Assembly: GCF_945859685.1 (NCBI RefSeq)
Contig: NC_079148.1
Span: 23,013,946-23,077,945 of the forward strand
DNA: 64,000 bases
Direction of reading: 5' to 3'
From: Eupeodes corollae
Lineage: Eukaryota > Arthropoda > Insecta > Diptera > Syrphidae
Position 1 is the first letter of the stretch. Every line of letters begins with the position of its first letter. A program made the position numbers and the translations under genes. A model generated the notes under the pieces. That model searched no databases and was not told the DNA's origin. It saw only the letters and a program-made list of their open reading frames with translations. Of this stretch, positions 45,203 through 57,411 are shown in pieces.

Positions 45203-46108
45203 CAGTGGACGTCCAGTATAACGAATGATATAATGTTCGAGGTCATTCTCTATATCGAGAGCTCTCGTTATATCGATCGACTTTTCCATTCAAAAAAATT
45301 TTGATGAAGCCTTAGCCTTTACTATAGCACCACTTATGGGAATGTGTTTCTCTATTTGTCTAAGAAACCATTTGTACAGCCGATTTTCCATATTAGAAAA
45401 CTCTCCCTTTCGCATAGATTTACGTTGTAGAGATCCATTGTGTGTCAAGTTCAGGTTCTTCAAGATTTTTGTGCGACTTTTCTTAATCCCACATATTGTT
45501 GATTTTGGCACACGGAATTTTATTGAAATTTCCTTAAGTGAAACGCCTTTGTTGCACTCATCAATAATTTTGACTTTGTCCTTTAATGAAAGCCGAGTAC
45601 GTTGAGATTTTGTATTCATTTTAATATTTTGTACACAAAACTAAATCTACAAAATTATTACGGAGCGTTTCAACCAGACGAGACTTTAAACAACAAAAAC
45701 TCTATTAAACTGCTAACATTATCTTGCCGACGCGTCGCGTCGTGTCATTGAATATGTGTGTGTAAGACCGTATATAAAATTCCAAAAAATAATAATTCTA
45801 ACAAAAATGTTTTAGTAGGCGATGCGAAGACTAAACGAAAAACAGAAAGCTTGTTACAGTTTTGAACCTTTGGCGCACACACATACATATGTACGAGAAT
45901 AAACTTATGTGTTGACATAAAAATATATGCACAGATCACAATGGCAAGAAAAAAAATCATTTTAAGGCAATATATATACGCGTTCGTTATATCGGATAGC
46001 AAATTTTTATCATCGTTCGTTATTTAGAGATGTTAATGTAAATTTCAAAAGCGTTCGTTATATGGCAAATTCGCTATATCAGGTATTCGTTATATTTGAC
46101 GTCCACTG
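45203..46108 (-). mobile_element. pogo/Tigger-like element, deletion derivative
   Basis: Inverted ends CAGTGGACGTC with TA on both sides (45201-45202, 46109-46110). The ends repeat tataacgaa motifs. It carries only the start of a transposase. Confidence 0.85.
45290..45619 (-). pseudogene. Truncated Tigger transposase (CENP-B-like DNA-binding part)
   Basis: 109 codons from ATG 45619: LSLKDKVKIIDECNKGVS and FRVPKSTICGIKK form the CENP-B N-terminal helix-turn-helix, and RLYKWFLRQIEKHIPISG starts the second HTH. The DDE domain is absent. It could at most bind DNA. Confidence 0.8.
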
Positions 46109-46277
46109 TACTCTGAAATAAATTGTAAAGCAAATTTTTGACGTAGGGCAAATATTTGGTAAGGATTCATTTTTATGATTTTTGATTATTTATTTATATT
46201 ATTTCCCGAATCATTTTACATGTGATATTTTAGAATTTGTCAATATGTGTACAGATTCTTCTTAGACGATAGTTATA

Positions 46278-49200
46278 CAGCCCTATTCTGCTATTCACGT
46301 GAATCGTATATTCGATTAACCCATTCGATTCCCTTTCACACTGCCTTTGCATTCTGCTATCCATCGGGTGAACTACAGTTTCCCAAACCAATTTGACATT
46401 CAAATAAACAGCTGTTCATGTAAAAATCTTGGGAATGTTGGATAAATTGTTTTGATTCATAGGTGGTAGGTAGGTAGAAATGGCGATCTTAAGGCAACCT
46501 AGCCTGAGATCCAATTAGCGCTGTAGTGCGCCGTTTTGATACCAAAAACTCGTTTGACCTTTGATTGAAAGGGATAGATTGATAGAGAAGCTTCATAGCG
46601 ATTATGTTAGAGCCATTTTGTCGCATTGAGAAAAAAGATTAGGTCTCTAATCTTTGTCTCAGATAGCTCATCGAGTTCTTGAAAGAATGCTTTTCCAAAG
46701 CATTTCATTCTGGTGTTTGCCAAAGCAGGACATTTGCAGAGGAAATGGATTATGGTTTTACTTTCTCTTTGGTCACTACAACTACGGCAAAAGGTGTTGT
46801 AAGAGATACCCAACTTCTCTGCATGAACTCCTATAGGCCAATGTCCGGTACAAACCGCAACAATCCTGGCTATGTCTTGCCTTGGCCTGCATAGAAGATC
46901 GATTGTACGGGTTTCGTTATAAGTGGGCCATATCTTCCTACATATAATGCAGTTGGGTAAATTGCTCCACCTTCGGTTTGATTCAGTTTGGTAGATAGAA
47001 AAGATTTTACCCTTCATAGCACCAAGAGGAATGTTAACCATTTCCGTAAGTGAGCTATGAAGGGCCGATCCTTGCCTGGCTAGCTCGTCAGCCCGTTAAT
47101 TTCCCACGATACCTCTATGGCCCGGAACCCAGATCACCGAGGTTAATATTCAGGTTCGCAAGCTCATCGCGACATTGATGGACCAATTTAGATGAGGATA
47201 TGGCCGAGTTAATGGCTTTGACAGCTGCCTGACTGTCTGTAAAGAGAGCCACATTTCAGTTTTGGTTTGGGTTTTGTTTAAGTATCTTACATGCCTCCCT
47301 TATTGCCAGCAGTTCAGCCTGAAAAACACTAGCAAAGTCAGGAAGCCTAAAGGATTTGGCTACATTTAGGGACTCAGAAAAGATCTCAGAACCAACTCCG
47401 CACTCCATCTTTGAGCCGTCAGTAAAGATGGTTGTGTCGAAACCTATCGACACGATGTCATCCTCCCAATCTTTTCTCGATGGGAAAATAACCTTAAAAC
47501 TCTTACTAAGGTTCAAAGTAGGAGTGCAGTAGTCAGTGTATACCGAGATAATATTTGAGGGAATCAATTTCGTAGTGTTGCTGTGACCATAAGGTTTTGA
47601 CAACCAGCTATTTGATTCCTTCAGCCTAATCAGGAAACTATGATTTAATAAAAAGGTCGATTGGTAGAAGATCCAAAATAACGTTTAAGGCGTCCGTTGG
47701 GCAAGTACGCATGGCCCCTGTGGTGCCCACGCAAACTGTTCTCTGTACCTTCTTTAGTTTATCAATATTATAGGCTTTGCTAAGAGCAGGCCACCACACA
47801 ATCGAACCATATGTTAAGATTGGACGTACTACGGCTGTGTACGTCCATAAAATCATCTTCGACTGAAGTCCCCACTTTTTGCCGATAGTTTTTCTGCAGG
47901 CGTAGGAGGCAACACAGGCCGTCTTAACCCGTACTTCAATATTTAATTTCCAGTTTAGTTTAGGGTCGAGTATAACTCCCAAATATTTTGAATCGAGGTA
48001 GAGTGAAGGGCGGTACTTTAGTTTTGGTGGTAAAGATCAACAGTTCAGTTTTACTTTGGTTAACTCCTAGTCCACAACTCGTGGCCCAGTTGCTAACTTT
48101 CTTCAAAGCTGACTCCGTGATTTCACTAATCACAGAGGTGTACTTTCCTGACACCAATAGCACCAAATCACATCTCTCCACATCTCTCTAATTTAACGAG
48201 AATTGTATCCATGACTAGAAGCCATAGAAGAGGCGAAAGGACACCACCATGGGGTGTTCCCCTACTCACGTGTTTTGTTGCGATTGTATTGCCTAGAGAG
48301 GCTTGAATCTTCCTACCACTGAGCATGGAAATAATCCATTCTATAATGAAGTCTTCTACACCGAACTAAACGAGCGATTCTTCTATGGATTCTGTAAGGA
48401 CGTTGTTAAAAGCACCTTCTATGTCTAAGAAGGTGGCAAGAGTAAATTCTTTATAATGGATTGTTTGTTCTACTACGCACTACCTCATGGAGGGCAGTCT
48501 CCGTAGATTTGCCCTTAAGGTAAGCATGCTGAGAGCTTTCGAGAGGTCGTCCAACTAGGATTTCTCTAATATGGTAATCAAGAATGCGCTCCAAGGTTTT
48601 AAGCACAAAAGATGTTAAGCTTATTGGTCTGAAATCCTTCGCGGATTCGTGACCTCGCCTACCCACTTGTTGGGCACATGTTTAAGAAGGAGAAATCCTT
48701 TTAAAATTTGTTCCAGCCATGGAGCTGCCACATCATGCAACTTTTGAAGCATAACTGGCAGTAATGCCATCCATGCCTGGGGATTTATATGGAGAAAAAG
48801 TATTGATGGCCCACAAAATATTTTCTCTTGTTATAACGGAATTGACTTGCTCCACATGAGCTACGTTTAGCTCTGTGGTTTCAAGCGATTCGGGGTTATC
48901 ACTCTCGCAACCCGGAAAGTGCGTCTTCATCAGTAGCTCAAGAGATTCGGCTGTAGAGGCTGTCCAGGTTCCATCAGGCTTTTTTAGAAATGAAAGATTA
49001 CAATGTTCCTTTGATAAAACTTTGCTGAGCCTTGCGGAGTCCTTTATGTCTTCGATTGATTGACAGTATTCTCTCCAGCCTTGTCTTTTGGCTGATGACA
49101 GGACTTGCTTGTTAATTTTAAGAGAGTCTTTATACGGTTGGTAAAACGTAAGTTTGTGGCAGATACTGAAAATTGTCCTCGTCATTTTCCTAAGACTGGA

Positions 49201-49735
49201 CAGTTCTTCATTCCACCAAGAAGAAAGGGTTTTACGGCTATATTTAACTGGGCAAGAGACTCTAAAAGCTTTACTTATAGAAGTTTCAAAGGTTTTCACC
49301 TTTGATTCAAGGTCTCCTATCGATTCAGTGATTCAGTGAATTGATTCAAACACAAATTAAGTTTAATCAATCCTCCTAAATAAAACAATTTCTGTAATTT
49401 TTGAAAATGTGCAGTATTTGACTTTTTATTCCAATTGTAAGCAGAGGAATAAGAGAATCCTCAAACAAATGCTTCGGAGAAATGTCAAAATGTGCCTTAC
49501 TTCCCCTAAAAATGTTAATATTCTTTTATTTATAAAACAAATATTCTAAATTTAGTTTTCACCAGATATCAAATGAAAAATCCTCTGCATTTTATATGCG
49601 GATCTGAATTGTATAATACCGCGCAGAATTATCGACGTCACCGACATACACAAATTCACTTCAAATGAATAGCAGAATAATGATTAGTGACAATTCAAGT
49701 AAAATTCCCCCCCTATGAATAGTAGAATAGGCCTG
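46278..49735. mobile_element. Unknown TIR element split by a LINE
   Basis: The left end CAGCCCTATTCTGCTATTCA and the right end (reverse complement CAGGCCTATTCTACTATTCA) form TIRs with two differences. Flanks are ATAGTTATA and ATAGTTTAC, an imperfect possible 8-9 bp duplication. Without the LINE it is about 570 bp with no coding part, so MITE-like. Confidence 0.6.
46460..49340 (-). mobile_element. LOA-like LINE fragment, 5'-truncated
   Basis: Flanked by TTGATTCA on both sides (46452-46459, 49341-49348). Minus-strand blocks in order: SWWNEELSSLR (49220), YKSPGMDGI (48780), DFRPISLTSFVLKTLERILD, an LDIEGAFNNV-like block near 48415, LGVILDPKLNW (47980), RNase H starting TTIFTDGSKMECGVGSE (47430), and a Cys/His knuckle FCRSCSDQRES...HFLCKCPAL (46770). 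The IEGAFNNV wording with RNase H suggests the LOA clade. Several stops and shifts. A GGTA-rich 3' tail is at 46461-46478. Confidence 0.82.
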
Positions 49736-49985
49736 ATAGTTTACATATTGTGAAAATTTCGACATTTTTGATTAAATGAGTTACGTATGTCTAAAAAGCT
49801 TCAATTTGCTAGTTTCTCAAATATTCAAAGACTTGTTCAGGAAAAGCACTGAACAAATCATCAAACTATGACTTGCACCTGTTTGTTATTTATAGATACG
49901 AATTCTAATCAATATCCTTAGAACCGTTGTTGAACTCATGTTTCTTGCTCAAAAAAAAAAAAACAATTCTTCTTCTTCATTTTAG

Positions 49986-50784
49986 CCAAAACATTTAGTA
50001 CGCTTGGCATACTCAATGCCCATATGAAATATCACGACAAAAAAGAAGTCACTGCTAAATCGGAGGCATGTCATATGTGTGGCAAAGTATTCTCATCGAA
50101 TCACTACCTTAAAAAGCATATGCTAATACATCAGGAGGAACGCGCTCTATTACAATGTACTTATTGTGATAGAACCTATCATTCAAAAAATTCCCTAGAG
50201 AACCATGTGCGAATTCATACGGGTGACACAATAAAATGTATTATGTGTTCCAAAGAATTCGGCCGACAATACGAATTGAATGTGCACATGCGATTTCACA
50301 CAAAAGAATATCCATTCGAATGTGAATTATGCCACAAAAAGTTCGCCATTAAAGGTCACCTGCGAACGCATATGTGGCGTCATCAAGGTCTCAAGTTGCA
50401 GTGTGAAGAGTGTGGAAAACTATTTACATCCACAAAAGCGTTGCAAGAACATTCTTTCTATCATTCTGAGATGCCTTTTCAATGTCCCTACTGTCCAAAA
50501 GCCTATCCTTCGAAACCGAAGTGAGTAAACAAAAAAAAAAAACAAACAAAATTCCTTTTCAAAAACACTTTCCAAGTTCGAAAACTAATTTTGTTAATTT
50601 TGTCTATTGCAGATTCAAAGTTCATTTGAAAACTGCTCACATGGTGGAATTCTCGAATGAGGAATTACAAAAAATGGGCAAATTCACAGTACCAAAAAGA
50701 CCTAGATCCAGAAAGTTTACCTTAGTTCAGGCTGATACGGTCATTAAAGAAGTTGAAGTTCATACGAAAATCGAAATTGATTAG
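49986..50784 (+). CDS. Zinc-finger cassette A of ZAD gene 2
   Basis: Two exons, 49986-50520 and 50613-50784 (TAG). The acceptor (cattttag) is in phase 1, so with the shared exons the first residue is Ser and the finger CNVC-SKTFSTLG...HMKYH is completed. Five full fingers follow (CHMC, CTYC, CIMC, CELC, CEEC), then CPYC, whose His half lies in the last exon (FKVHLKTAH). The tail is VEFSNEELQKMG... with no known domain. Joined to the shared part it gives 691 aa. There is no start codon or ZAD of its own, so it works only as an alternative or default 3' end. AATAAA at 50851. Confidence 0.85.
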
Positions 50785-50850
50785 CATTCGTATTGTGTAC
50801 GTTTTATTAAGATTCTTTTTAGAAAAATAAGCAATGTAAAAAAATTTGTA

Positions 50851-50856
50851 AATAAA
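50851..50856 (+). promoter_or_regulatory. Poly(A) signal of cassette A
   Basis: AATAAA 67 bp after the stop of cassette A. Confidence 0.6.
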
Positions 50857-51227
50857 TTCCATTTGTTTTCTTTTCTTTTAACATAAGTAAGTAGTTTAAA
50901 ACGAATCGGGTGTTTTTCTTAAATTGTATATATAAGACGAGGTTGTTTTCAAAATTAACAATGTTTTTAATGATTTCTTTTGAAATACATTCAAATGCAT
51001 AGCTGAAGCAATTGCCAAGAGAATCTATTAAAGATGTAACTTTATTTTTATCCTAAATAATACAAATTCTCATAGTTTATATATAAAAAGGACTATCCAA
51101 CGTCATTGTATAAATAATTCACTTCCACAACTTAAAGACAAAATTTCGTGCGATATCTTCGTGCCTTTTATTTTCAATCAATAAAACTGTACAAGTTTTT
51201 GATTAAAGTGCATTCTTTTTGTTTCAG
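50857..51227. other. Spacer between cassettes A and B
   Basis: 370 bp, AT-rich, ending in the pyrimidine tract and acceptor of cassette B (tttttgtttcag). No gene or element. Confidence 0.6.
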
Positions 51228-52001
51228 CTAAATCTTTCACTCGCTTGGCTACATTAAAGGATCACTTGAAAATTCACGAAGGTATCACTGAGTCCTATCC
51301 TTGTGAAATTTGCGGCAAAATATCCCCTTCGCGCCAATGTGCTAAGATTCACAGAAACATACACGATGAATCACGTCCCACATATCCATGTGTCGATTGT
51401 GGCAAGATATTTGTAACAACTTCATCGCTAAGCTCCCATCGAAGATGGCATACGGGAAAGGCCTTTAAGTGTGCCCAATGTCCAAAGATGTTTGTTCTCG
51501 AATCTGAATATAAAATTCATCTGAGATTTCATACGCACGATTATCCATATCAATGCGAAATGTGTGGCAAGAATTTCAATGTCAAAGGCCATTTAAATGC
51601 TCACATCAAAATGCATTTGGGTTGGAAGATTAAATGCAAAGTGTGTGGAAAACTTTTTGCAACCAGGGCAGCATACTCCTGTCATGCATTCAAACACGGT
51701 GTAATGCCTTATAAATGTTTACATTGTCCAAAAGGTTACCCAAAGAAATCAAAGTAAGATAAGGTTTATTATGAATATTCGAAGAATTCTTCCATAATGT
51801 TTCTCTTTGTTTTCTGTTTTTGTTTTCGTTTTTTTTTTATTTTGTAGACTAAGAGATCATCTAAAAGCAACTCATTCAATGGATATGACTATGGAGGAAA
51901 TAAATAAAATATATATTAGAGAACCAACTGTTAGAAAGAGGGAAAAAGTAGAATGGATCAAAGTTGATTCTAATAATAAAGAAGTTATCGTTTCTAGTTA
52001 A
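51228..52001 (+). CDS. Zinc-finger cassette B of ZAD gene 2
   Basis: Exons 51228-51753 and 51848-52001 (TAA). Phase-1 acceptor tttcag, phase-2 donor gtaaga. The first finger is completed by SKSFTRLATLKDHLKIH. Then come CEIC (C-x2-C with H-x3-H), CVDC, CAQC, CEMC and CKVC, and the split CLHC finger (LRDHLKATH in the last exon). The tail MDMTMEEINKIY...PTVRKREKVEWIKVD is nearly the same in C and D. The predicted isoform is 682 aa. Closest to cassette D: both share YPCVDCGKI and ESEYKIHLRFHTHDYPYQCE. Confidence 0.85.
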
Positions 52002-52035
52002 AGTTAACTTTAATTGTAGCAAACTAAAATGTTTT

Positions 52036-52041
52036 AATAAA
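52036..52041 (+). promoter_or_regulatory. Poly(A) signal of cassette B
   Basis: AATAAA 35 bp after the stop, within ttttaataaataaat. Confidence 0.6.
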
Positions 52042-52249
52042 TAAATACTTATATGTACATACATTTATATAATTGATTTTATCAAGTAAGTAATTCCAAG
52101 ATCGTCTGAACAAAATTTACCTTAACCCGACGGTATGCTTTCAAGCGTTAATCTTGTTTTATGTTTTAAGAAGAATAGGAGTTAACATTAGAAAGTGCCA
52201 ATCGAAATGCTTAAACATCTTTTAAACCAACTGATTCCGCCTTCTCAAT

Positions 52250-52760
52250 TATTGTAGCATGTTCCAAGTGGAACTTTTGGCGATAGAAAAAGTCTTGTCC
52301 TGGCTTAAAGAAAACATGATATCAACATGTGATATCCGTATTTTCTCAGATAGTCAGGCCGCTATCAAATCTCTGGACTCTGTCTCTACAAACTCTATAA
52401 CTGTCAATCAGTTCCAATGAAGATGGCATAACAGTTTAAAATTCACCTTTGCTGGGTGCCGGGCCATAGAAACATTCCAGGAAATTGTTAAGCAGATGTA
52501 CTAGCCAGAAATGGTTTATGGCAACCAATTCTACCACGTTTAGCTAATGCTGGCACACAAATCGCTACATGTAAACTATTGCTAATACAAGACCCTATGA
52601 AGAAGGCAAACATCAGGTGAAGCATCAACTCACAAAAAGCTTCTGGCCTACACTAGATCTAAACCGATCAATGTGCTTTATATCCCTAAGCAGATCAAAT
52701 ATAAGCTCTATAATCGGTGTCATAACCGGGTACTGGGGCCTGATTATGGGATTCGCTGCG
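52250..52760 (+). mobile_element. LINE RNase H relic
   Basis: DIRIFSDSQAAIKSLDSVST is visible at about 52327-52390, then in another frame the wording of WVPGHRNIPGN near 52455. Same RNase H family as at 40410 but more decayed. The ends are not defined. Confidence 0.65.
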
Positions 52761-52912
52761 AATTTTTTTGCTACCGTGTTTGCCATTTTTCAATTATTGC
52801 TTTAGCTTTCACCGTCTTCGTTTTGAATTCGACCAATTAACCAATTCGAAGGCAAATTTGAAGTGCCATGATGTTTTTGGTGAGTTGAAATCCGACAGCT
52901 TTTTTTTTGGCA

Positions 52913-53194
52913 GATTCACAGGCTAAAGAGTGTTAATTATTCGGACCTATCGAGGTAACCGTCGGAGCGGAATTCTCTCTGATTTCCTCCGAATCGGAGA
53001 GATTTTGCTTCAAGGTAGTTGTCCGATCAGCTGATCGGACATTCTCTCCGACTAGATTCACAGGCTAAAGAGTGTTAATTATTCGGACCTATCGAGGTAA
53101 CCGTCGGAGCGGAATTCTCTCTGATTTCCTCCGAATCGGAGAGATTTTGCTTCAAGGTAGTTGTCCGATCAGCTGATCGGACATTCTCTCCAAC
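52913..53194. repeat. 142-bp direct tandem duplication
   Basis: Unit 1 (52913-53054) and unit 2 (from 53055) are nearly identical, starting gattcacaggctaaagagtg. Each holds the 20-bp perfect palindrome GTCCGATCAGCTGATCGGAC (around 53024 and 53166) and a CTCCGA-a-TCGGAG inverted repeat. It sits next to a Harbinger relic but is not clearly part of it. Confidence 0.9.
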
Positions 53195-53388
53195 TAAATT
53201 CAACGTATGCAATTTGCATGCGATGCTTTGCGATGAAGTACTTGTTTTGTTTTATTCCTGACAGATACAAACATACAATTTTCCGAAGTCCTCCGACAAG
53301 TTCTTGTTGCGGAATGTGTTTTCTTTTTTTTAAAAATAGTTTTAAGAACCAAAGACAAACACCATGACGGCTTGTGATATTTTTGTTT

Positions 53389-54480
53389 TCAAATATATAC
53401 ATTTGAATCAAAATGTAAACATATGTTGTGTAAAGCGAAACATACGTTAACGATTTGTGCAGATTTCAAAGGTGCATAGTGCAACTGTCTTGCACCTAAC
53501 GAGCAACGAAATCTGCTTTTCAATAATCCTATTGAACGGTCAACTATGTTACGAGCTCTTCTGTGACATATATTAAAACGGCTCTCTGCGCTTTGCGGTG
53601 TAGAAGTCCTGAATGGTGTCATAAGCCACGGCTCCAATAGATATCCTGAATCACCTACAAAAAGAAACAAATTCAGATGGTCTGTATTGTTGAAAAAATG
53701 TTTACCTAGCAACCAGCTATTTCTTGTACTTAAATGATTTCTTTCGAAACGACGGGTTCAGGACTCAAAGCCCAAACATGAGAGTCGTGGTTTGCTCCCT
53801 GGTAGTTAGCATTAACAGCTCTTATTCTCATTTTGTAGTCGCAAATCTAAAATAAAAATAATTTTAAAGTAGTACTTCATAGGCAAAAATAACATCTTAC
53901 AATCATAACGTTAAGACTAAAATGTCCCTTGCGATTGAAAAATAAATGTTTGTTTTCTACTGGTGTAATGATTTGAACGTGAGTACCATCTCCACAGCCA
54001 ATCACTCTAGGAAAACCGGTTTTTTCGAAGAAATATGTTTTGGACAGTTGAAATTCTTCATCAGACATCTGTAAAGATATCCAGTTGCTGCACAAGGTCT
54101 CTTCCATTATATCTAAAGTTTCCTTTAAAATATTGGAAAAAGTCGACTAGTCAACAACTGGTTGGTAGTTTCCCTCGGCAGAAGATCTGAGGCACGCTGC
54201 TAATTTATGTTCCGGAGTGAGACAATTAGACCGATGATTTATTTGTATTTGTGTTGAATCTGCTCCAAAACAAAAGCAAATGCATTTTTATTCAGGCGAA
54301 AGTTTTTCTTGAATCTGGAAGAGAATCTTCGAATTATTAGAAGATAAGAATTAGATTAGAAGACAAGTTTACTTACGCCACGTCAGATAGTTTACGTATA
54401 TTGCTTTCATTTCGCAATGTTTTCCTATTTTCTTTATTTTGCGCCCTAATCTCATTTGATTCAGCGTCAAAAAATAAACC
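53389..54480 (-). mobile_element. PIF/Harbinger transposase relic
   Basis: Minus strand: remnants of the N-terminal block (LAACLRSSAEGNYQPVVD) near 54190, then the frame 54107-53877 with FPRVIGCGDGTHVQI (catalytic Asp), and after a probable intron 53712-53389 with VGDSGYLLEPWLMTPF and CFALHNICLHF. These are HARBI1-type motifs in the right order. One stop separates the N-terminal part. TIRs were not found, so element borders are unknown. Confidence 0.8.
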
Positions 54481-54834
54481 AACACTATCCTTTTCTTATT
54501 ATTATTGCTTGTATAAAGTCAAATAAATAAATAAATCTTATGTTTCAACAGTTTTTTTTTTTTCAATTTATTCTTTGTCTTTGACACTTCAAATGGAAAT
54601 AAAAACATATGTTTGAAATAGGGAGGGGACTTTATTCGATAGTTTTGATTTAAAAATCGTTGCATCTAATTAAATGTCTTAAAAATGCTAGCGCATTATA
54701 ATTGAAAAAATTACTTTTTATAAGCAATATATTACATTCTGCCACCAATTTTTTATGGTTTAAAACGCTTATTGTCTTTATTTTATAACATATTATCGAG
54801 AATATATCGCATTTTCGATATATCGAAAGATTCA

Positions 54835-54917
54835 TGTGGTATCACAATGTGCCACTCAACTGGCATAAGTGTCTTCTACTCCATCATGGACAGCCACTTA
54901 AACCTTACCTAACCCCA
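54835..54917 (+). repeat. LINE 3'-end relic with CCTAA-like tail
   Basis: ggtatcacaatg...tggacagccact.......aacct.acctaacc matches the end of the LINE relic at 41145-41220 in order and wording. Only the last 80 bp are present. Confidence 0.6.
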
Positions 54918-55562
54918 GCTGACATCATGCTGCGAAGAAGTATGTATAAACTGTGTCACTTCAAATACTTACTTATCTTATAGGCTAAAAGGGAGTATTT
55001 AGTTTTCATTAACGAAAATACCACGAATAGCTTCACTCAGTAAGATAATTCTAAGAGACGCTTAGTCGCGTCATGGTTATGTGGACAAATTCAAGTATAT
55101 TGTCAACTAAGAAAAACTCTTGGAAAACAACGTATGTATGTTTTCAGCGTATTAATTCAAACATTTGTCTATGAAGAAAGTAGCACATATGTATATGTAT
55201 GTACAAACTAGGAATGTTGCGAATATCCGCATCCGCAATTGCGGATTATTCGCAATAATTTCAACATCAGCATCCGCATAAACTGATGCGGAGTTTGTCG
55301 CGGATGCGGATGTTTTTTAAGGGCCTATTATGGATCACAACTCAACTTAGTTGAGTTGTAATCAAGACAACTCAATTTGAAGACAACTGCAAAAAAAATC
55401 GTATTATGGGAGACAACTTTTTTCAGTTGAGTAGACCAAATACGTTGCCTACTTTTATGTGCTTGTTTTGTGTCAAAATCAGCTGTGTAAAGTAAAATAC
55501 GTAGGAATTTCAAAATTTTGAATTCAGTGCAAAATTTTATAAAAAAGACAAAATAATAGGAA

Positions 55563-56100
55563 ATGGAGAGTTCTAGTGATTTGTTTCTTGGAAATTCGGA
55601 AGAAGAAAATGCTCTGAATGTTGCGCTGATGAGAAATAATATTCGAGATCATTCCAATCCATTGGAACTTCCAAACAAAAAGTATTATTTATAAACAAAT
55701 GCTTTAATGAGTGTTGATTTTAATGTCTTCGTTTTGTTTCAGATTTATAAGTTATTTTAGACTCAACAATGACGCATTTGTTTATGTGCTAAATGAAATC
55801 AAAGATCATTTGAAACAACCACAGCGTTCCTCCGCAATCCCACCAATTCTCAAACTTACCAAAAGTGCAGTGGTAATGATTTTAATTTAGGCCTTGCTCA
55901 GCCAATAGTTTCGGTAGTGGTAAATAAGTGCTAGACGTAGTAGAAGAACGTATCTGTCCACAATGCATTAAGGCTCGTTTGACAAATGATGAGATGAATT
56001 TATCAAAAATTCATTTTTACCAGAAAACCAGATTTCCTGGAGTAATAGGATGCATCGATGGAACTCATGTTCGAATCATAGCACCAAAATATGGTGGTCT
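55563..56100 (+). pseudogene. Harbinger-like transposase fragment
   Basis: ATG at 55563 (MESSSDLFLGNSEEENALN), an intron to 55741, then FISYFRLNNDAFVYVLNEIK. After frame breaks the stretch 55928-56128 reads FPGVIGCIDGTHVRIIAPK, the first catalytic block. Later catalytic parts are missing. Confidence 0.75.
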
Positions 56101-56263
56101 TGATGGTGGTCCAATGCTATTCAGTTGAACAGCTATATTTTCCCATTCTTCGTCTTGGGTTCTTTTTGTGAAACCGAATTGTCCCTTGCCTCTGGCCAGC
56201 TCAGGTTTCTGCTGCAGAACCTCAATCAACCTCTCGAATTGGGCAGGTTTAGTTATTTTTAAT
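56100..56263 (-). pseudogene. Myb/SANT-like exon of the nested Harbinger-like element
   Basis: Minus strand after an acceptor (tttttag): PAQFERLIEVLQQKPELARG, FTKRTQDEEWENIAVQLNS. This resembles the Zeste/apontic-type Myb/SANT domain found as the second Harbinger protein. A short ATG exon may lie near 56326. Truncated by the internal deletion. Confidence 0.6.
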
Positions 56264-56859
56264 CTAAAAAATTATTTTCTTACAGATGTTTATATTATTA
56301 TTTGTAAAACTTACATTTTTTTCCCATTTTCTTAAAAAAATTGGTTTTCAATGAACTGTTGATGTCTACAGTTATTTTTTTGTACACACAAATGCACTAC
56401 ACAACTAGTAAATATCAGTTGCTGAATTTTGACAACAATCACAACTGAGAGACAACTCAACTGGCTTACATAATAACCCGAACACACTTAAAAAGTCAAC
56501 CATTTTTTAGTTGACTACTGGTTGACTTGTGACAGTCAACTAGTTGTGATCGGTAATACCGATTGCCGGATTACAACTCAACTTTGTTCTTAGTTGTCTT
56601 ACATAATAGGCCCTTAAATGTTTTGTTTTCAAATTCGAAAAATAGCAACAGTCATGATCAATAAAAACGACCCTTTCACCCGTAGTAAAAAATTTAAATT
56701 AAAAAATCTCGGTCCCAAGTAGGCGACGACAAAAGCAACACCAAGTCATAAGCAATGGTCACAGATTTGAGGATATAAAATCTCTTGCTAAGTGACCAGA
56801 GGACACAGTTTATTTTTATATATTAAGTGAAAAATTGATACAAATACAGCATCCAACAA

Positions 56860-57411
56860 AAAGCAGCATCTGGATCTATTTTAATTTAAATAAAAATGAT
56901 CCTGACAAGTCCGAATCCAAAATGTGTCGTAAAACATACTCACGACTTCTTCGTTGAAAAACCACCTGAAGTCAAAGCACCCAGAAGAGTTTGTTTTATT
57001 TGAGAGCGCCGACAATAAAAATCTTAAAAAAGGCTTGCTTCAGAAGCGATATGGAAATGATGCTAGATTCACCAACTGAAGACGAAGGTGAAGGAGAATC
57101 TGATAACGCTAGTCACGAAGCACTTCCCCGAAGGGAGTTAGCATGTTACAGAAATAAAAAAAAGACTAGAATTGGATAATAATCCCCTTGATTGGTGGAA
57201 AAACAGTCTCTCTCATCAAACAGTCTTTAAAAGGCTTTCCAAAGTTGCACTGAGGTATTTATCACTTCCAAAAGCCAGTGTTCCCAGCGAACAACTATTT
57301 AGCGGAGCTGGATTAATATACGATCCACTAAGAAACAGATTACAGTCTGAGAAGGATGCAATCTTGCTTTTTATTAAATATAACTCATCCATTTTTGAAT
57401 TTAATTATTAA
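56860..57411 (+). pseudogene. hAT transposase remnant (dimerisation domain)
   Basis: A weak BED-finger-like part (NKNDPDKSESKMC) near 56890, then after a large deletion a clear hAT C-terminal dimerisation domain: NPLDWWKNSLSHQTVFKRLS and PKASVPSEQLFSGAG, ending at 57411. The RNase H-like core is missing. Confidence 0.85.

Larger units (their letters stand above)
55321..56613. mobile_element. Harbinger-like element nested in the hAT, flanked by TTAA
   Basis: The ends GGGCCTATTATG (left) and its near reverse complement CATAATAGGCCC (right) are flanked by TTAA (55317-55320, 56614-56617). Repeated agttgagttg / caactcaac motifs lie near both ends. It contains the start of a Harbinger transposase on plus and a Myb/SANT-like exon on minus, which run into each other after an internal deletion near 56100. 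Because TTAA is its own reverse complement, a TTA/TAA 3-bp duplication of the usual kind cannot be told apart. Confidence 0.8.

Noticed and set aside
53160..53411. Open frames over the tandem duplication and its right side
   Set aside because: They partly follow repeat sequence and have no recognisable motif.
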